Shown here piece after piece: positions 37,753 through 45,780 of a stretch of DNA of 64,000 nucleotides. The notes below the pieces were generated by a model. The model saw nothing but the letters and a program-made list of their open reading frames with translations. It ran no database searches and had not been told where the DNA came from. Source of the DNA: JAVBLQ01 sp031553435 (GTDB taxonomy: Bacteria; Bacteroidota; Bacteroidia; Bacteroidales; Azobacteroidaceae); contig JAVBLQ010000007.1 of the NCBI GenBank assembly GCA_031553435.1, positions 14,112 through 78,111 on the forward strand. Reading direction: 5' to 3'. Numbering within the stretch: the first letter of the stretch is position 1; the number at the start of each line of letters is the position of its first letter. The translations under genes and the position numbers were made by a program.

Positions 37753-37960
37753 CTATATCATCTCTGAATTCTAAAATATCTCCCGGTTGACAATTCAATT
37801 CTTTGCAAAGCGCTTCCAGCGTATTGAAGCGTATTGCTTTTGCTTTTCCTGTTTTTAAGATGGAAAGATTGGCCGGTGTAATATCCACTTTTTCCGAAAG
37901 TTCATTCAATGATATCTTTCGTTTGGCCATCATCACATCTAAATTAACAATTATAGACAT
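37736..37960 (-). CDS. XRE-family transcriptional regulator
   Basis: A 74-residue helix-turn-helix protein: ISLNELSEKVDITPANLSILKTGKAKAIRFNTLEALCKEL is the Cro/C1-type HTH. It is the second gene of a two-gene unit with the DUF2975 membrane protein. This pair recurs in Bacteria (the YoaS/YozG arrangement) and is likely self-regulating. The candidate operator is the pair of TATCGTTTTTCGATA-like boxes around the promoter at 38645-38736. Confidence 0.85.
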   Translation of the reverse strand: MSIIVNLDVMMAKRKISLNELSEKVDITPANLSILKTGKAKAIRFNTLEALCKELNCQPGDILEFRDDIVNGIL

Positions 37961-37971
37961 TTCTTGAAATT

Positions 37972-38640
37972 TTAGATAGTTAAGTCTTGTTCTTCTTTCA
38001 TATTCAATGCAATACTAAACATTTCGGAGAGTAATAATATGACTCCTCCTAACATTAACATACTGACTTCCGGAACATAAGGTTGTATTGCATAACCTTC
38101 TATTTTTATTGTATTCAAAGCCATTCTATAATCGAACTGACCAATAAAAGTTTCAATCAAGAATAATATAATGACGAATTTACCCAACCACTTAATCCTC
38201 TTCAAATTCTTCATATCAAATATTCTATTATTTTGAACAGATTGGATAATATTGAACATATAAATGGGTATTGCAATGAAAACTCCCAAATAAATAAGAG
38301 CAAAGACTAATGACATAATCTTAAATATTTTATCATACCAATTGAAATGTTTTTCGTGTAGTTCAGCTTTTACAATGAATCCTATTGATTCAAAATTTAT
38401 TATTTCTCCTGTTATGGAGTTAATCATTTTTTGAGGGTAAGAGTATGCTCCCAATGATGGTTCTGCATTTATGTGGTATACATTAACAGATGAGTGATTT
38501 TTATTTTCCTTTTTGACAGAATTTCGTCCCTCATTGAATCCTGCCATAAATGATGAGGATGTAGAATGAAAATGAGATACGATAGAATAAATATAGATTA
38601 CTCCTACCAGTAAAAAATAAAATTTGAGTTTTTTATTCAT
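37972..38640 (-). CDS. DUF2975 four-helix membrane protein
   Basis: A 222-residue membrane protein with about four transmembrane helices: one near residues 6-22, then a large periplasmic loop (about 35-95), then helices near 105-130, 148-168 and 188-205. This order matches the DUF2975 family. It is the first gene of a two-gene unit with the XRE regulator and 11 bp from it. The function is unknown. It may sense a membrane or extracytoplasmic signal for the regulator, which is an inference from the pair. Confidence 0.8.
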   Translation of the reverse strand: MNKKLKFYFLLVGVIYIYSIVSHFHSTSSSFMAGFNEGRNSVKKENKNHSSVNVYHINAEPSLGAYSYPQKMINSITGEIINFESIGFIVKAELHEKHFNWYDKIFKIMSLVFALIYLGVFIAIPIYMFNIIQSVQNNRIFDMKNLKRIKWLGKFVIILFLIETFIGQFDYRMALNTIKIEGYAIQPYVPEVSMLMLGGVILLLSEMFSIALNMKEEQDLTI

Positions 38641-38644
38641 AATT

Positions 38645-38736
38645 CAATAATTATTTATCGTTTTTCGATATGCAAAGATAAATCATATTTTTTGAATAAA
38701 ACAAATTATTTATTGAAAAACGATAAATAATTATTG
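38645..38736 (-). promoter_or_regulatory. Promoter flanked by two operator-like palindromes (DUF2975/XRE unit)
   Basis: The -7 box TATCTTTG (38673-38680) and the -33 TTTG (38702-38705), 21 nt apart, lie between two 26-bp arms, 38645-38670 and 38711-38736. The arms are reverse complements at 25 of 26 positions. Each arm contains a TATCG-TTTTT-CGATA-type dyad (38656-38670 exact, 38711-38725 with one change), so this is a pair of operators set around the promoter. It suggests that the XRE protein represses its own unit. Confidence 0.7.
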
Positions 38737-38759
38737 CAAAAAGAGAATTTCTATTTGGC

Positions 38760-38829
38760 TTGCCGCGAATTACACGAATTAATACGAAATATTAAAAAAA
38801 TTCGTACTTATTCGTATAATTCGCGGCAA
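38760..38829. repeat. Short-word hairpin, word CGCGAATTACACGAATTAATACGAA
   Basis: The left arm TTGCCGCGAATTACACGAATTAATACGAA (38760-38788) matches the complement of the right arm (38801-38829) at 26 of 29 positions. It contains tandem ACGAATTA words. It sits in the 311-bp divergent gap upstream of the pstS promoter, so it is not a 3' element of any gene here. Confidence 0.85.
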
Positions 38830-38904
38830 ATAATAAAAACCCGATTCTTCGAAATCTTAATCATTTTGTAACATTTTCTTTCCAACTCTGTAATATTCAC
38901 GGGA

Positions 38905-38912
38905 TATTTTTG
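38905..38912 (+). promoter_or_regulatory. Probable -7 box of the pstS promoter
   Basis: TATTTTTG (TAnnTTTG), 39 nt upstream of the pstS ATG at 38952. The upstream longer frame from 38910 would start inside this box. Confidence 0.5.
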
Positions 38913-38951
38913 CAGTGTAAAATAAAATCAACTAAAAAAACAATTTACAAA

Positions 38952-39767
38952 ATGAAGAAGATTATTTTATCATTGACAGTCTTAATGAGTGTATTATTGA
39001 ATGCGGAAGCTCAAAAAATAAAAGGATCCGACACCATGTTGCCTTTATCCCAGAAAGAAGCCGAAAGCTTTATGAAAGCCAATCCCTCACAAACGGTTAC
39101 TGTAACCGGAGGCGGAAGTGGTGTCGGAATTTCAGCTTTGTTGGAAGGTACTACCGATCTGGCACAAGCTTCAAGAAAAATCAAATTCGACGAGAAACAA
39201 AAGTTACAGGAAGGTGGCAAAAACGTGAAAGAGGTAATTGTTGCTTATGATGCTCTGGCAGTGGTAGTTCATCCTTCAAATAAAGTGAAAAATCTGACTC
39301 GTGAACAACTGGAAGGAATTTTTACCGGTAAAATCAAGAACTGGAAAGAAGTGGGTGGTGATGATATGAAAATCATTCCTTATTCCCGTGAAACATCGTC
39401 CGGAACGTACGAATTTTTCAAAGAAAGTGTGTTGAAAAACAAAAACTATATGAATGGAATTATGAGTATGCCTGCAACCGGAGCTATCATCCAATCAATC
39501 AGTCAGACTAAAGGTGCAATCGGTTATGTAGGTTTGGCTTATTTGAATAAATCCGTGAAATCGATCCATGTTTCTTATGATAAGGGGAAGACGTTTGTAG
39601 AGCCTTCTGTCGCTAATGCAAAGAATAAAACTTATCCGATTGTTCGACCTTTATATTATTATTACATAACTAAATCCGAAAGCAAAGTAAAACCTTTTAT
39701 CGATTATGTTTTATCGGTAGCAGGACAGAAAATTGTATCTGAAGTAGGATTTATTACAGTGAAATGA
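38952..39767 (+). CDS. pstS: Phosphate ABC transporter substrate-binding protein
   Basis: A 271-residue periplasmic binding protein with a signal peptide (KKIILSLTVLMSVLLNAEAQ). The phosphate site appears as GSDTMLPL, TVTGGGSGVGI and YSRETSSGTYEFF, and GAIGYVGLAYL is the second-lobe crossover. It is the first gene of a pstS-pstC pair. The stop of pstS overlaps the start of pstC by 4 bp (ATGA), so the two are coupled. Confidence 0.93.
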   Translation: MKKIILSLTVLMSVLLNAEAQKIKGSDTMLPLSQKEAESFMKANPSQTVTVTGGGSGVGISALLEGTTDLAQASRKIKFDEKQKLQEGGKNVKEVIVAYDALAVVVHPSNKVKNLTREQLEGIFTGKIKNWKEVGGDDMKIIPYSRETSSGTYEFFKESVLKNKNYMNGIMSMPATGAIIQSISQTKGAIGYVGLAYLNKSVKSIHVSYDKGKTFVEPSVANAKNKTYPIVRPLYYYYITKSESKVKPFIDYVLSVAGQKIVSEVGFITVK

Positions 39768-40966
39768 AACGATTTAAAAAGATAATAGAGTACTTTTTCG
39801 AAGGCCTGTTTACCCTCAGCGGAGGGTTAACAAGCCTTGCCATTTTATTGATCATCATTTTCCTGTTCAAAGAAGGTTTCGGATTGTTTAAAAGTCCTGT
39901 CGTTGAAAAAGGTTATGCTTTATGTGTGAATGCTTCTAATTCGATTGAAAAACTTAATCCTCACCAAATCAAACAGATATTTGACTCGGAAATAACGAAT
40001 TGGAATCAATTGGGTGGTCGGGATCAGGAAATCATGCTTTTCCGTTTCGATGAGATATTTTCCATGTATAGTGATGAGGAATTGGGAGAAAACTATTCAC
40101 TATTGCCTCAAAAATTGGGTGAAGTTGTTGCTCAAAATCCGGATATCATTGCTTTTTTGCCTCAAAAATATCTGCCTCAGAGAATAGACGGAGTAAAAAT
40201 CCTTCCTTCGGAAACAATCAGTGTTTCAGATTTTTTCGGTGGAAAACAATGGATGCCTACCGCGACTCCGGCATCTCAATATGGAGTGCTTCCTTTGATA
40301 TTGGGAACTTTGTGGGTAAGTATTTTCGCCATATTAATTGCTCTTCCTTTAGGATTGGGAGTATCTATTTACATGTCTGAACTGGCAAATGAAAAAACAC
40401 GTAAATTGTTGAAACCAACGATTGAGTTATTGGCCGGCATTCCTTCTGTTGTATATGGTTTCTTCGGATTGGTAGTACTGGTTCCTCTTATTCAGAAGGT
40501 TTTTCATTTACCGGTTGGAGAAACTGCATTGGCAGGAAGTATTATTTTGGCTATCATGGCGTTACCTACAATTATTACAGTGGCTGAAGATTCGATGCGG
40601 AATACTCCAAGAGCCATGCGGGAAGCCAGTTTGGCATTAGGTGCAACTCATTGGCAGACTATTTATAAAGTGGTGGTTCCTTATGCTTCATCGGGAATCT
40701 CTGCTGCTGTGGTTTTAGGAATCGGAAGAGCTATCGGAGAAACGATGGCAGTGTTGATGGTCACAGGTAATGCTGCTGTAATGCCTCATTCTTTATTCGA
40801 GTCTGTGCGGACAATACCGGCAACGATTGCGGCTGAATTAGGGGAAGCTCCGGCTGGAGGCGCGCATTATCAATCTTTGTTTTTATTGGGGTGTATTCTT
40901 TTTGCCATTACTATGATTATTAGTTTGGCGGCGGAGGTAATCTCGAAGAAAAGAGTGGAAAATTGA
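39764..40966 (+). CDS. pstC: Phosphate ABC transporter permease PstC with a PstS-like insertion
   Basis: A 400-residue permease. Helix 1 is near residues 25-43, and residues from 180 to the end carry the ABC permease core (ELLAGIPSVVYGFFGL, and the EAA loop REASLALGATHWQTI). Between them, residues 47-150 form an extracytoplasmic domain that resembles PstS. ASNSIEKLNPHQIKQIFDSEITNWNQLGG aligns with a PstS segment HPSNKVKNLTREQL...IKNWKEVGG, and AFLPQKYLPQRIDGVKIL aligns with GYVGLAYLNKSVKSIHV. The phosphate-binding SSGT part is not kept. pstA, pstB and phoU are missing after it. The core assignment is firm, and the insertion origin is inferred. Confidence 0.9.
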   Translation: MKRFKKIIEYFFEGLFTLSGGLTSLAILLIIIFLFKEGFGLFKSPVVEKGYALCVNASNSIEKLNPHQIKQIFDSEITNWNQLGGRDQEIMLFRFDEIFSMYSDEELGENYSLLPQKLGEVVAQNPDIIAFLPQKYLPQRIDGVKILPSETISVSDFFGGKQWMPTATPASQYGVLPLILGTLWVSIFAILIALPLGLGVSIYMSELANEKTRKLLKPTIELLAGIPSVVYGFFGLVVLVPLIQKVFHLPVGETALAGSIILAIMALPTIITVAEDSMRNTPRAMREASLALGATHWQTIYKVVVPYASSGISAAVVLGIGRAIGETMAVLMVTGNAAVMPHSLFESVRTIPATIAAELGEAPAGGAHYQSLFLLGCILFAITMIISLAAEVISKKRVEN

Positions 40967-41040
40967 AAATGGAGAATGGAAAATTGAAAATGACATATTG
41001 CGAAAAGATCATTTTCAATTTTCCATTCTCCATTTTCAAT
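40962..41040. repeat. 32-bp perfect short-word hairpin, word ATTGAAAATGGAGAATGGAAA
   Basis: The left arm (40962-40993) and right arm (41009-41040) are perfectly complementary over 32 bp around a 15-nt loop. The arm is a degenerate tandem of GGAAAATTGAAAAT. The pstC TGA stop is inside the left arm, and the convergent dcp gene ends immediately after the right arm. Confidence 0.92.
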
Positions 41041-43194
41041 TTATTTGAGTCCTCGTTTAATCAACAACGGATCAATAGACGGTTGTTCTCCCCTGAATGC
41101 TACATACAATTTCATAGGATCTTCCGTATTTCCCTTTTCCAAAATATTTTTGCGGAAAGAATCGGCAGTTGCTTTATCGAATATTCCTTTTTCTTTGAAA
41201 AGTTCGAATGCATCGCTATCCAGAACAGCCGCCCATGTATAGGAATAATAACCTGCACTGTAACCTCCTCCTCCGGAGAAAATATGATTAAAATAAGTGG
41301 ATTTATATCTTGAAATGATTTCAGGAATCAATCCGATTTTTTTCATTGCATTATCTTCAAAAGCTGGTAATACTATTTTTGTCGGTTGAGTAATGGTGTA
41401 ATAATCCATATCCAATAAAGAGGCTGCCAATAATTCGGTGTTGATAAAACCTTGTCCGTAAGTGCCTGCATTTTTAAGTTTGGTGATCAATACATCGGGA
41501 ATTACTTCTCCGGTTTTATAGTGTTTGGCATACATTTTCAAAACTTCGGGTTCGCTTGCCCAGTTTTCCATGATTTGAGAAGGTAATTCAACAAAATCTC
41601 TGGAAACGTTAGTTCCTGCCAATGAACGGTAATGACATTTGGATAACATACCATGCAAACCGTGTCCGAATTCGTGGAAGAAAGTTTCAGCTTCGTCAAA
41701 AGTCAATAGGGAAGGGGCGTCACCTGTCGGTTTGGTGAAGTTACAAACCAAGGAGATGATTGGAATTACGTTTTTCCCTTCTTTATTATAATATTGTTCC
41801 CTGAAATTAGTCATCCAGGCTCCTGGACGTTTACTTTCTCTTGGAAAGAAGTCCATATATAAAATAGCTATAACCTGATCGTTATCCATTACTTCATAAA
41901 CAACGGCTTCTTTGTCGTAGGTCGGGATTGTTTTGTTTTCTTTGAAAGTCAGTCCATACAATTTGTTGGCAACAGTAAAAATTCCTTCTCTGACATTATC
42001 CAGAGAAAAGTAAGGACGGATGGCTTCTTCGTCCAGATCATATTTTTCTTTGCGTAATTTTTCGGAATAATATCTCCAGTCGTATGGTTCAAGTTTGAAT
42101 TTACCACCTTCTTTATCAATCATTTTCTGATATTCGGCAGCTTCTTGTTTCGCTTTTGCCAAAGCAGGACCCCATACTTGCATTAATAGTTTGTTGACAG
42201 CTTCCGGTGTTTTTGCCATACAATCATCTAAAACATAATCGGCAAAAGTTTTGAATCCGAGAATTTGCGCTTTTTCCAAAGATAAATTAACGATTTCGTC
42301 GATATTTTGTCTATTATCCAATTCTCCGGAAGTACAACGGGTAGAATATGCTGTCCAAAGTTCTTTTCTCAATTCTCTGTTATCTGCATTTGTTAAGAAA
42401 GGGATCAAACTTGCATTGTGTAATGTGAAAACCCATTGACTTTTGGTTGAATCATTTTTGTTTCCGGCTTCTCCGGCGGCTGTTTTTCCTGCTTCTTCAG
42501 CAGCTTTGAGTTGTCCTTCTGTGAGACCTCCTAACATTGATTTGTCGGATACAACTAAATTATAAGTATTGTTTGCTTTTAGAACATTGTTTCCGAATTT
42601 CAGATATAAGAGTGATAACTTTTGATTGATTTCCTTGAATCTATCTTGTTTGTCGGCAGGGACATTAGCGCCACCTCTTACAAATCCTTTGTAAACTTCT
42701 TCCAGTAAACGCATTTGTTCAGGACTCAGATTCAGTTTGTCTTTTTGATCGTAAATAGCCTTTACTTTGGCGAATAGTTTAGGATTCAGTTTAATATTAT
42801 CTTCGTGAGTGGAAAGTTTCGGTGTAATTTCTTCTGAAATTTTTATCATTTCAGGACTATTATTACTCTCGGTCAGATTGAAAAAAACGCCGGAAACTTT
42901 AGTCAATAATTCCCCGCTATATTCCATGGCTTCGATGGTATTAGCAAAAGTCGGCACTTCAGTATTATTGATAATGGAGTCGATTTCTGCTACCTGCTGT
43001 TTCATTCCTTCTTCGAAAGCAGGAATGTAATGATCAGTCTTAATCTTGTCGAAAGGCGGAGTTTGATAGGGAGTATCCCATGTTGTTAAAAACGGATTTG
43101 AGTTCATATCATTTTTATCTTCTGTTTTTTTATTGCTGTTACATGAAACCAGCAATGCTCCTGAGAGCAAGATAGGAAATAAATTTTTGTACAT
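41041..43194 (-). CDS. dcp: M3-family peptidyl-dipeptidase lipoprotein (Dcp-type)
   Basis: A 717-residue zinc peptidase of the oligopeptidase A / peptidyl-dipeptidase family. The N-terminal signal LLSGALLVSC ends in a lipobox Cys. The zinc motif HEFGHGLHGML (HExxH) is near residue 505 in the usual FFHEFGHGLH context. The C-terminal SGGGGYSAGYYSYTWA block with the substrate-contacting Tyr residues is typical of Dcp. It cleaves dipeptides from the C-termini of peptides in the periplasm, as inferred from the family. Confidence 0.93.
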   Translation of the reverse strand: MYKNLFPILLSGALLVSCNSNKKTEDKNDMNSNPFLTTWDTPYQTPPFDKIKTDHYIPAFEEGMKQQVAEIDSIINNTEVPTFANTIEAMEYSGELLTKVSGVFFNLTESNNSPEMIKISEEITPKLSTHEDNIKLNPKLFAKVKAIYDQKDKLNLSPEQMRLLEEVYKGFVRGGANVPADKQDRFKEINQKLSLLYLKFGNNVLKANNTYNLVVSDKSMLGGLTEGQLKAAEEAGKTAAGEAGNKNDSTKSQWVFTLHNASLIPFLTNADNRELRKELWTAYSTRCTSGELDNRQNIDEIVNLSLEKAQILGFKTFADYVLDDCMAKTPEAVNKLLMQVWGPALAKAKQEAAEYQKMIDKEGGKFKLEPYDWRYYSEKLRKEKYDLDEEAIRPYFSLDNVREGIFTVANKLYGLTFKENKTIPTYDKEAVVYEVMDNDQVIAILYMDFFPRESKRPGAWMTNFREQYYNKEGKNVIPIISLVCNFTKPTGDAPSLLTFDEAETFFHEFGHGLHGMLSKCHYRSLAGTNVSRDFVELPSQIMENWASEPEVLKMYAKHYKTGEVIPDVLITKLKNAGTYGQGFINTELLAASLLDMDYYTITQPTKIVLPAFEDNAMKKIGLIPEIISRYKSTYFNHIFSGGGGYSAGYYSYTWAAVLDSDAFELFKEKGIFDKATADSFRKNILEKGNTEDPMKLYVAFRGEQPSIDPLLIKRGLK

Positions 43195-43228
43195 AATAGT
43201 TTACATTTTATGTTATGCATTTTGAATG

Positions 43229-43236
43229 CAAAAGTA
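43229..43236 (-). promoter_or_regulatory. Probable -7 box of the dcp gene
   Basis: TACTTTTG on the minus strand, 34 nt upstream of the ATG. Confidence 0.5.
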
Positions 43237-43435
43237 CGATAAAATTTGGATTTTTAAGGGGTTGGGAAAAGTGGAATATCAACGAATTGGAGATTTGTTT
43301 TTAAGGAGCGACTATGTGGAAGATTTACGAATTAAGATGAAAAATAAATTGATGATAATAAGAAAATTAATTAAAATGACTATCCGTAATTTCACCTAAA
43401 ATAATTATTTTTACAGAAACATAGAATCTCGGGTC

Positions 43436-43600
43436 ATGAATTTATTAAATTTCGTATCACAATATCCAGACGAATCAAGTTGCAGAGCCAAGTTTAAGGA
43501 GTATCAGGACCAACAAGGAGTCATTTGTTCTAATTGTGGCAGTAAGGTGAAGGTTTCTTTTCTACAGAAATGGATGAAAATGAAAATTGGTTTCGTATAA
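43436..43600 (+). pseudogene. IS1595-family transposase fragment (N-terminal zinc ribbon)
   Basis: A 54-codon frame reads MNLLNFVSQYPDESSCRAKF, then KEYQDQQGVICSNCGSKVKV, then leaves the family pattern and stops. The NFVSQYPDE...C...F...R-like start and the CxxCG zinc ribbon are the N-terminus of IS1595-type transposases, which normally run to about 300 residues. So about four fifths of the gene is missing. The 446-bp gap around it, between dcp and tssG, has no other coding signal. The fragment lies just beyond the end of the T6SS operon. Confidence 0.65.
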
Positions 43601-43640
43601 AAATCAATATAGGTACAACATCAGATAATCATATAGTTTT

Positions 43641-44603
43641 TTATAAAAAAATATTTATTCCCAAAAAAGTATTTGTTTCTCTGTTAGATAAAATAAAGGA
43701 GGCATCCTGAGGAATGACTTTGAATTCTTTGACAATAAAGATATCAGATGGAAAAAATAAGCGGAATAGAGCTTCCAGTATTGTATTTCCTGTGGATACT
43801 TCCAGGAAAAATTTCATTTTCTTGGAAGAAATAGGCCCTATGGTTATTTTCAGGTCATATTTTCCGTCGTCAAAAGATTTCCCCAGCACCCAATCTACTC
43901 CCAATTGGTTTTCTCCGATTTTGGACTCGAAATAGCTACTGGCTTCTTTGGCAGGAAGTTTGACTTTTGATATTTTGACAGGCACGTCCAGTATCAGCGA
44001 TATGGTTTCTTCTATTTCAGCATGTCTGTTCCTCATTTTATGTAAAATAGGAATGATATACATGAAAATAATGGCTTGTTTTCGCTGTAATAGTTTCAGT
44101 ACAGGCCAATAAGGAAGAAAAACATCTATGAAATTTTGATAACTAATCTTTTTATCATATTTAATTTCGTACAGATAAGCTTCAATTAAAGTTGTATCCA
44201 ATTCGATTTCGAAGAGTTGGAAAAACTTTCTGGCATAAAGTTCTTCTAAACGATGAGCTTTGATTTCGTCAATTGCTTCTTCCTTGTTTTTATTGTTCTT
44301 TTTGTGAATATTCTGGTGAAAAAGTCCTTCAGGGAGAATATCGTAAATGCTTTCCCGATTGGCTTTAATGTAAAGAAAATCAGTTAATTCGTAATCGGAA
44401 AAACGTAAGAAAATCTCTTCAATGTCTTTTCCAAATCCTCGCCGGGCCGAACTTTCCCGAAGTACGTATATTTGGGATGGATCATAACCTTGTTCGATAA
44501 GTCCGGCTGCTATCACTTCGGCTTTATAATCTGTGTCAATGCTGTTTACTTGCTTATCTACAGATTCTAAGATGTTGATATTTTTGTATCTGTCTAGCAT
44601 CAT
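43641..44603 (-). CDS. tssG: T6SS baseplate protein TssG
   Basis: A 320-residue protein with the TssG-type features of Bacteroidota: YDILPEGLFHQ near residue 95, a long helical middle, and near residue 240 the ENQLGVDWVLGKSFDDGKYDLKITIGP segment that corresponds to the LGxdxxLG...igPL pattern. It joins TssF and TssK in the wedge of the baseplate. The ATG at 44603 overlaps the tssK TAA (TAATG), so the pair is coupled. A second ATG is at 44600. It is the last gene of the leftward operon. Confidence 0.8.
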   Translation of the reverse strand: MMLDRYKNINILESVDKQVNSIDTDYKAEVIAAGLIEQGYDPSQIYVLRESSARRGFGKDIEEIFLRFSDYELTDFLYIKANRESIYDILPEGLFHQNIHKKNNKNKEEAIDEIKAHRLEELYARKFFQLFEIELDTTLIEAYLYEIKYDKKISYQNFIDVFLPYWPVLKLLQRKQAIIFMYIIPILHKMRNRHAEIEETISLILDVPVKISKVKLPAKEASSYFESKIGENQLGVDWVLGKSFDDGKYDLKITIGPISSKKMKFFLEVSTGNTILEALFRLFFPSDIFIVKEFKVIPQDASFILSNRETNTFLGINIFL

Positions 44604-45769
44604 TAATCCAGAATGGTCCATTCGGACTTGCGAGGCCCTGCTTCTATTTTTTGAACTTTTTCGGCTACAACCAAATTTTCTTTATGTTGTCCGATATATT
44701 CCAGTGTGCTCAATTTGATCCATAACGAAGCAAAAGTAGCAAGGAAATATTTTGTTTGTTCCATCATTATCCGGATGTTGTGATGATCATAGGCTAATTC
44801 TAACATTCCGGATAGCATTTCCATAAAATTACCAGGTGTAACATCGCTCCACTCATAGAAATATTGAAGCATTTCTTCTTTTTTCTTCTTCGGGATAAAA
44901 TTGATGCTGATCAAACAAGTATGAGCCAGCGAAGAAAACAGGTTGATCATGTTGATCGGCGCATAAAAACGACCGACGTTCCTGAAATTGAAATAAATAG
45001 TGGCAATATAGTTCAGAATATATTCGCAGACTTGTTTGGTATTTTTTGCTACATCAGATATATTCTCCCTTTCATATATTTTGGAAATAATTTTATGGGA
45101 AGATGTTTCAATATCATTCAGATGCTTTCCGAATTGTTCGTAATATTTTCTCAAATCCGGATGACTGAGCATGGAAGTGCATGGTGGTATATAACCGGAA
45201 TCGACCTCATAACGATCTCCTATTTTGGTTACACGGCCAATGACCAGGTGATGCATCCCGAATTCCTCGGTGTTGAATTGTCCTACAGGTTTGATAAAAA
45301 GTTTGTAATCGGTTCCTGCGTCCGGATGACGGGGAGGCGTTTCTTCCGGATCAGGAGTCCCTGTCGGACTTCTTTCAAAGGGACGAACTACCAATATCAC
45401 GTTCCAGAACAGTTGATCGTCTTTTTTGATTTTAGGATCGACTTCAAGCTCGAAAGGGAAGTCCAGCTTCAAATATTCTGAATGATCAATCGGATTGATA
45501 TTGATCCGGCAACCTCCGGGTGTAACCGCATTACATTGTCGTAATTCTATCTCAACATGATTTGTTATCCGTTCTGTAATTTCAAAATTACTCGACTGTT
45601 TTTCATTTTTGTAAGGAGGCAACAGTCCATAACTATAGCTGGTAAGTTGCATATTGGTCGCATCTCTGACTATATCAATGAAATAGTTTTCCATTTGAAC
45701 CAGATGGTCTTTGGAAATTTTCATTCCGTCAACCCAGTTGACTAATGTTTTTTTGATCGGGAAAAGCAT
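44603..45769 (-). CDS. tssK: T6SS baseplate protein TssK
   Basis: A 388-residue baseplate connector. The N-terminal WVDGMKISKDHLVQMENYF matches the WxxGMxLxxxHFxxxD start of TssK. SYGLLP and the later EFGMHHLVIGRVTKIGDRYEVDSGYIPPC region are also typical. In other systems TssK links the baseplate to the membrane complex. Here the partner is probably TssN, encoded just upstream. Confidence 0.88.
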   Translation of the reverse strand: MLFPIKKTLVNWVDGMKISKDHLVQMENYFIDIVRDATNMQLTSYSYGLLPPYKNEKQSSNFEITERITNHVEIELRQCNAVTPGGCRININPIDHSEYLKLDFPFELEVDPKIKKDDQLFWNVILVVRPFERSPTGTPDPEETPPRHPDAGTDYKLFIKPVGQFNTEEFGMHHLVIGRVTKIGDRYEVDSGYIPPCTSMLSHPDLRKYYEQFGKHLNDIETSSHKIISKIYERENISDVAKNTKQVCEYILNYIATIYFNFRNVGRFYAPINMINLFSSLAHTCLISINFIPKKKKEEMLQYFYEWSDVTPGNFMEMLSGMLELAYDHHNIRIMMEQTKYFLATFASLWIKLSTLEYIGQHKENLVVAEKVQKIEAGPRKSEWTILD

Positions 45770-45780
45770 GGTTTATAATT

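Noticed and set aside
38645..38736. A MITE with terminal inverted repeats.
   Set aside because: The interior is a complete promoter in the right place for the DUF2975 unit, no target-site duplication is evident, and each arm holds its own dyad, so an operator pair is the better reading.
40963..41313. Open frame of 116 codons that starts inside the hairpin after pstC.
   Set aside because: Its first 27 codons are only the translation of the repeat arms, and the rest lies antisense to the dcp 3' end. No signal supports a gene.
43571..43711. Frame MDENENWFRIKINIG... after the IS1595 fragment.
   Set aside because: It overlaps the transposase fragment and then runs antisense through the tssG 3' end, so it is most likely chance.
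44864..45481. 205-codon frame on the plus strand within tssK.
   Set aside because: Antisense shadow of tssK. It has no recognisable domain or start signal.
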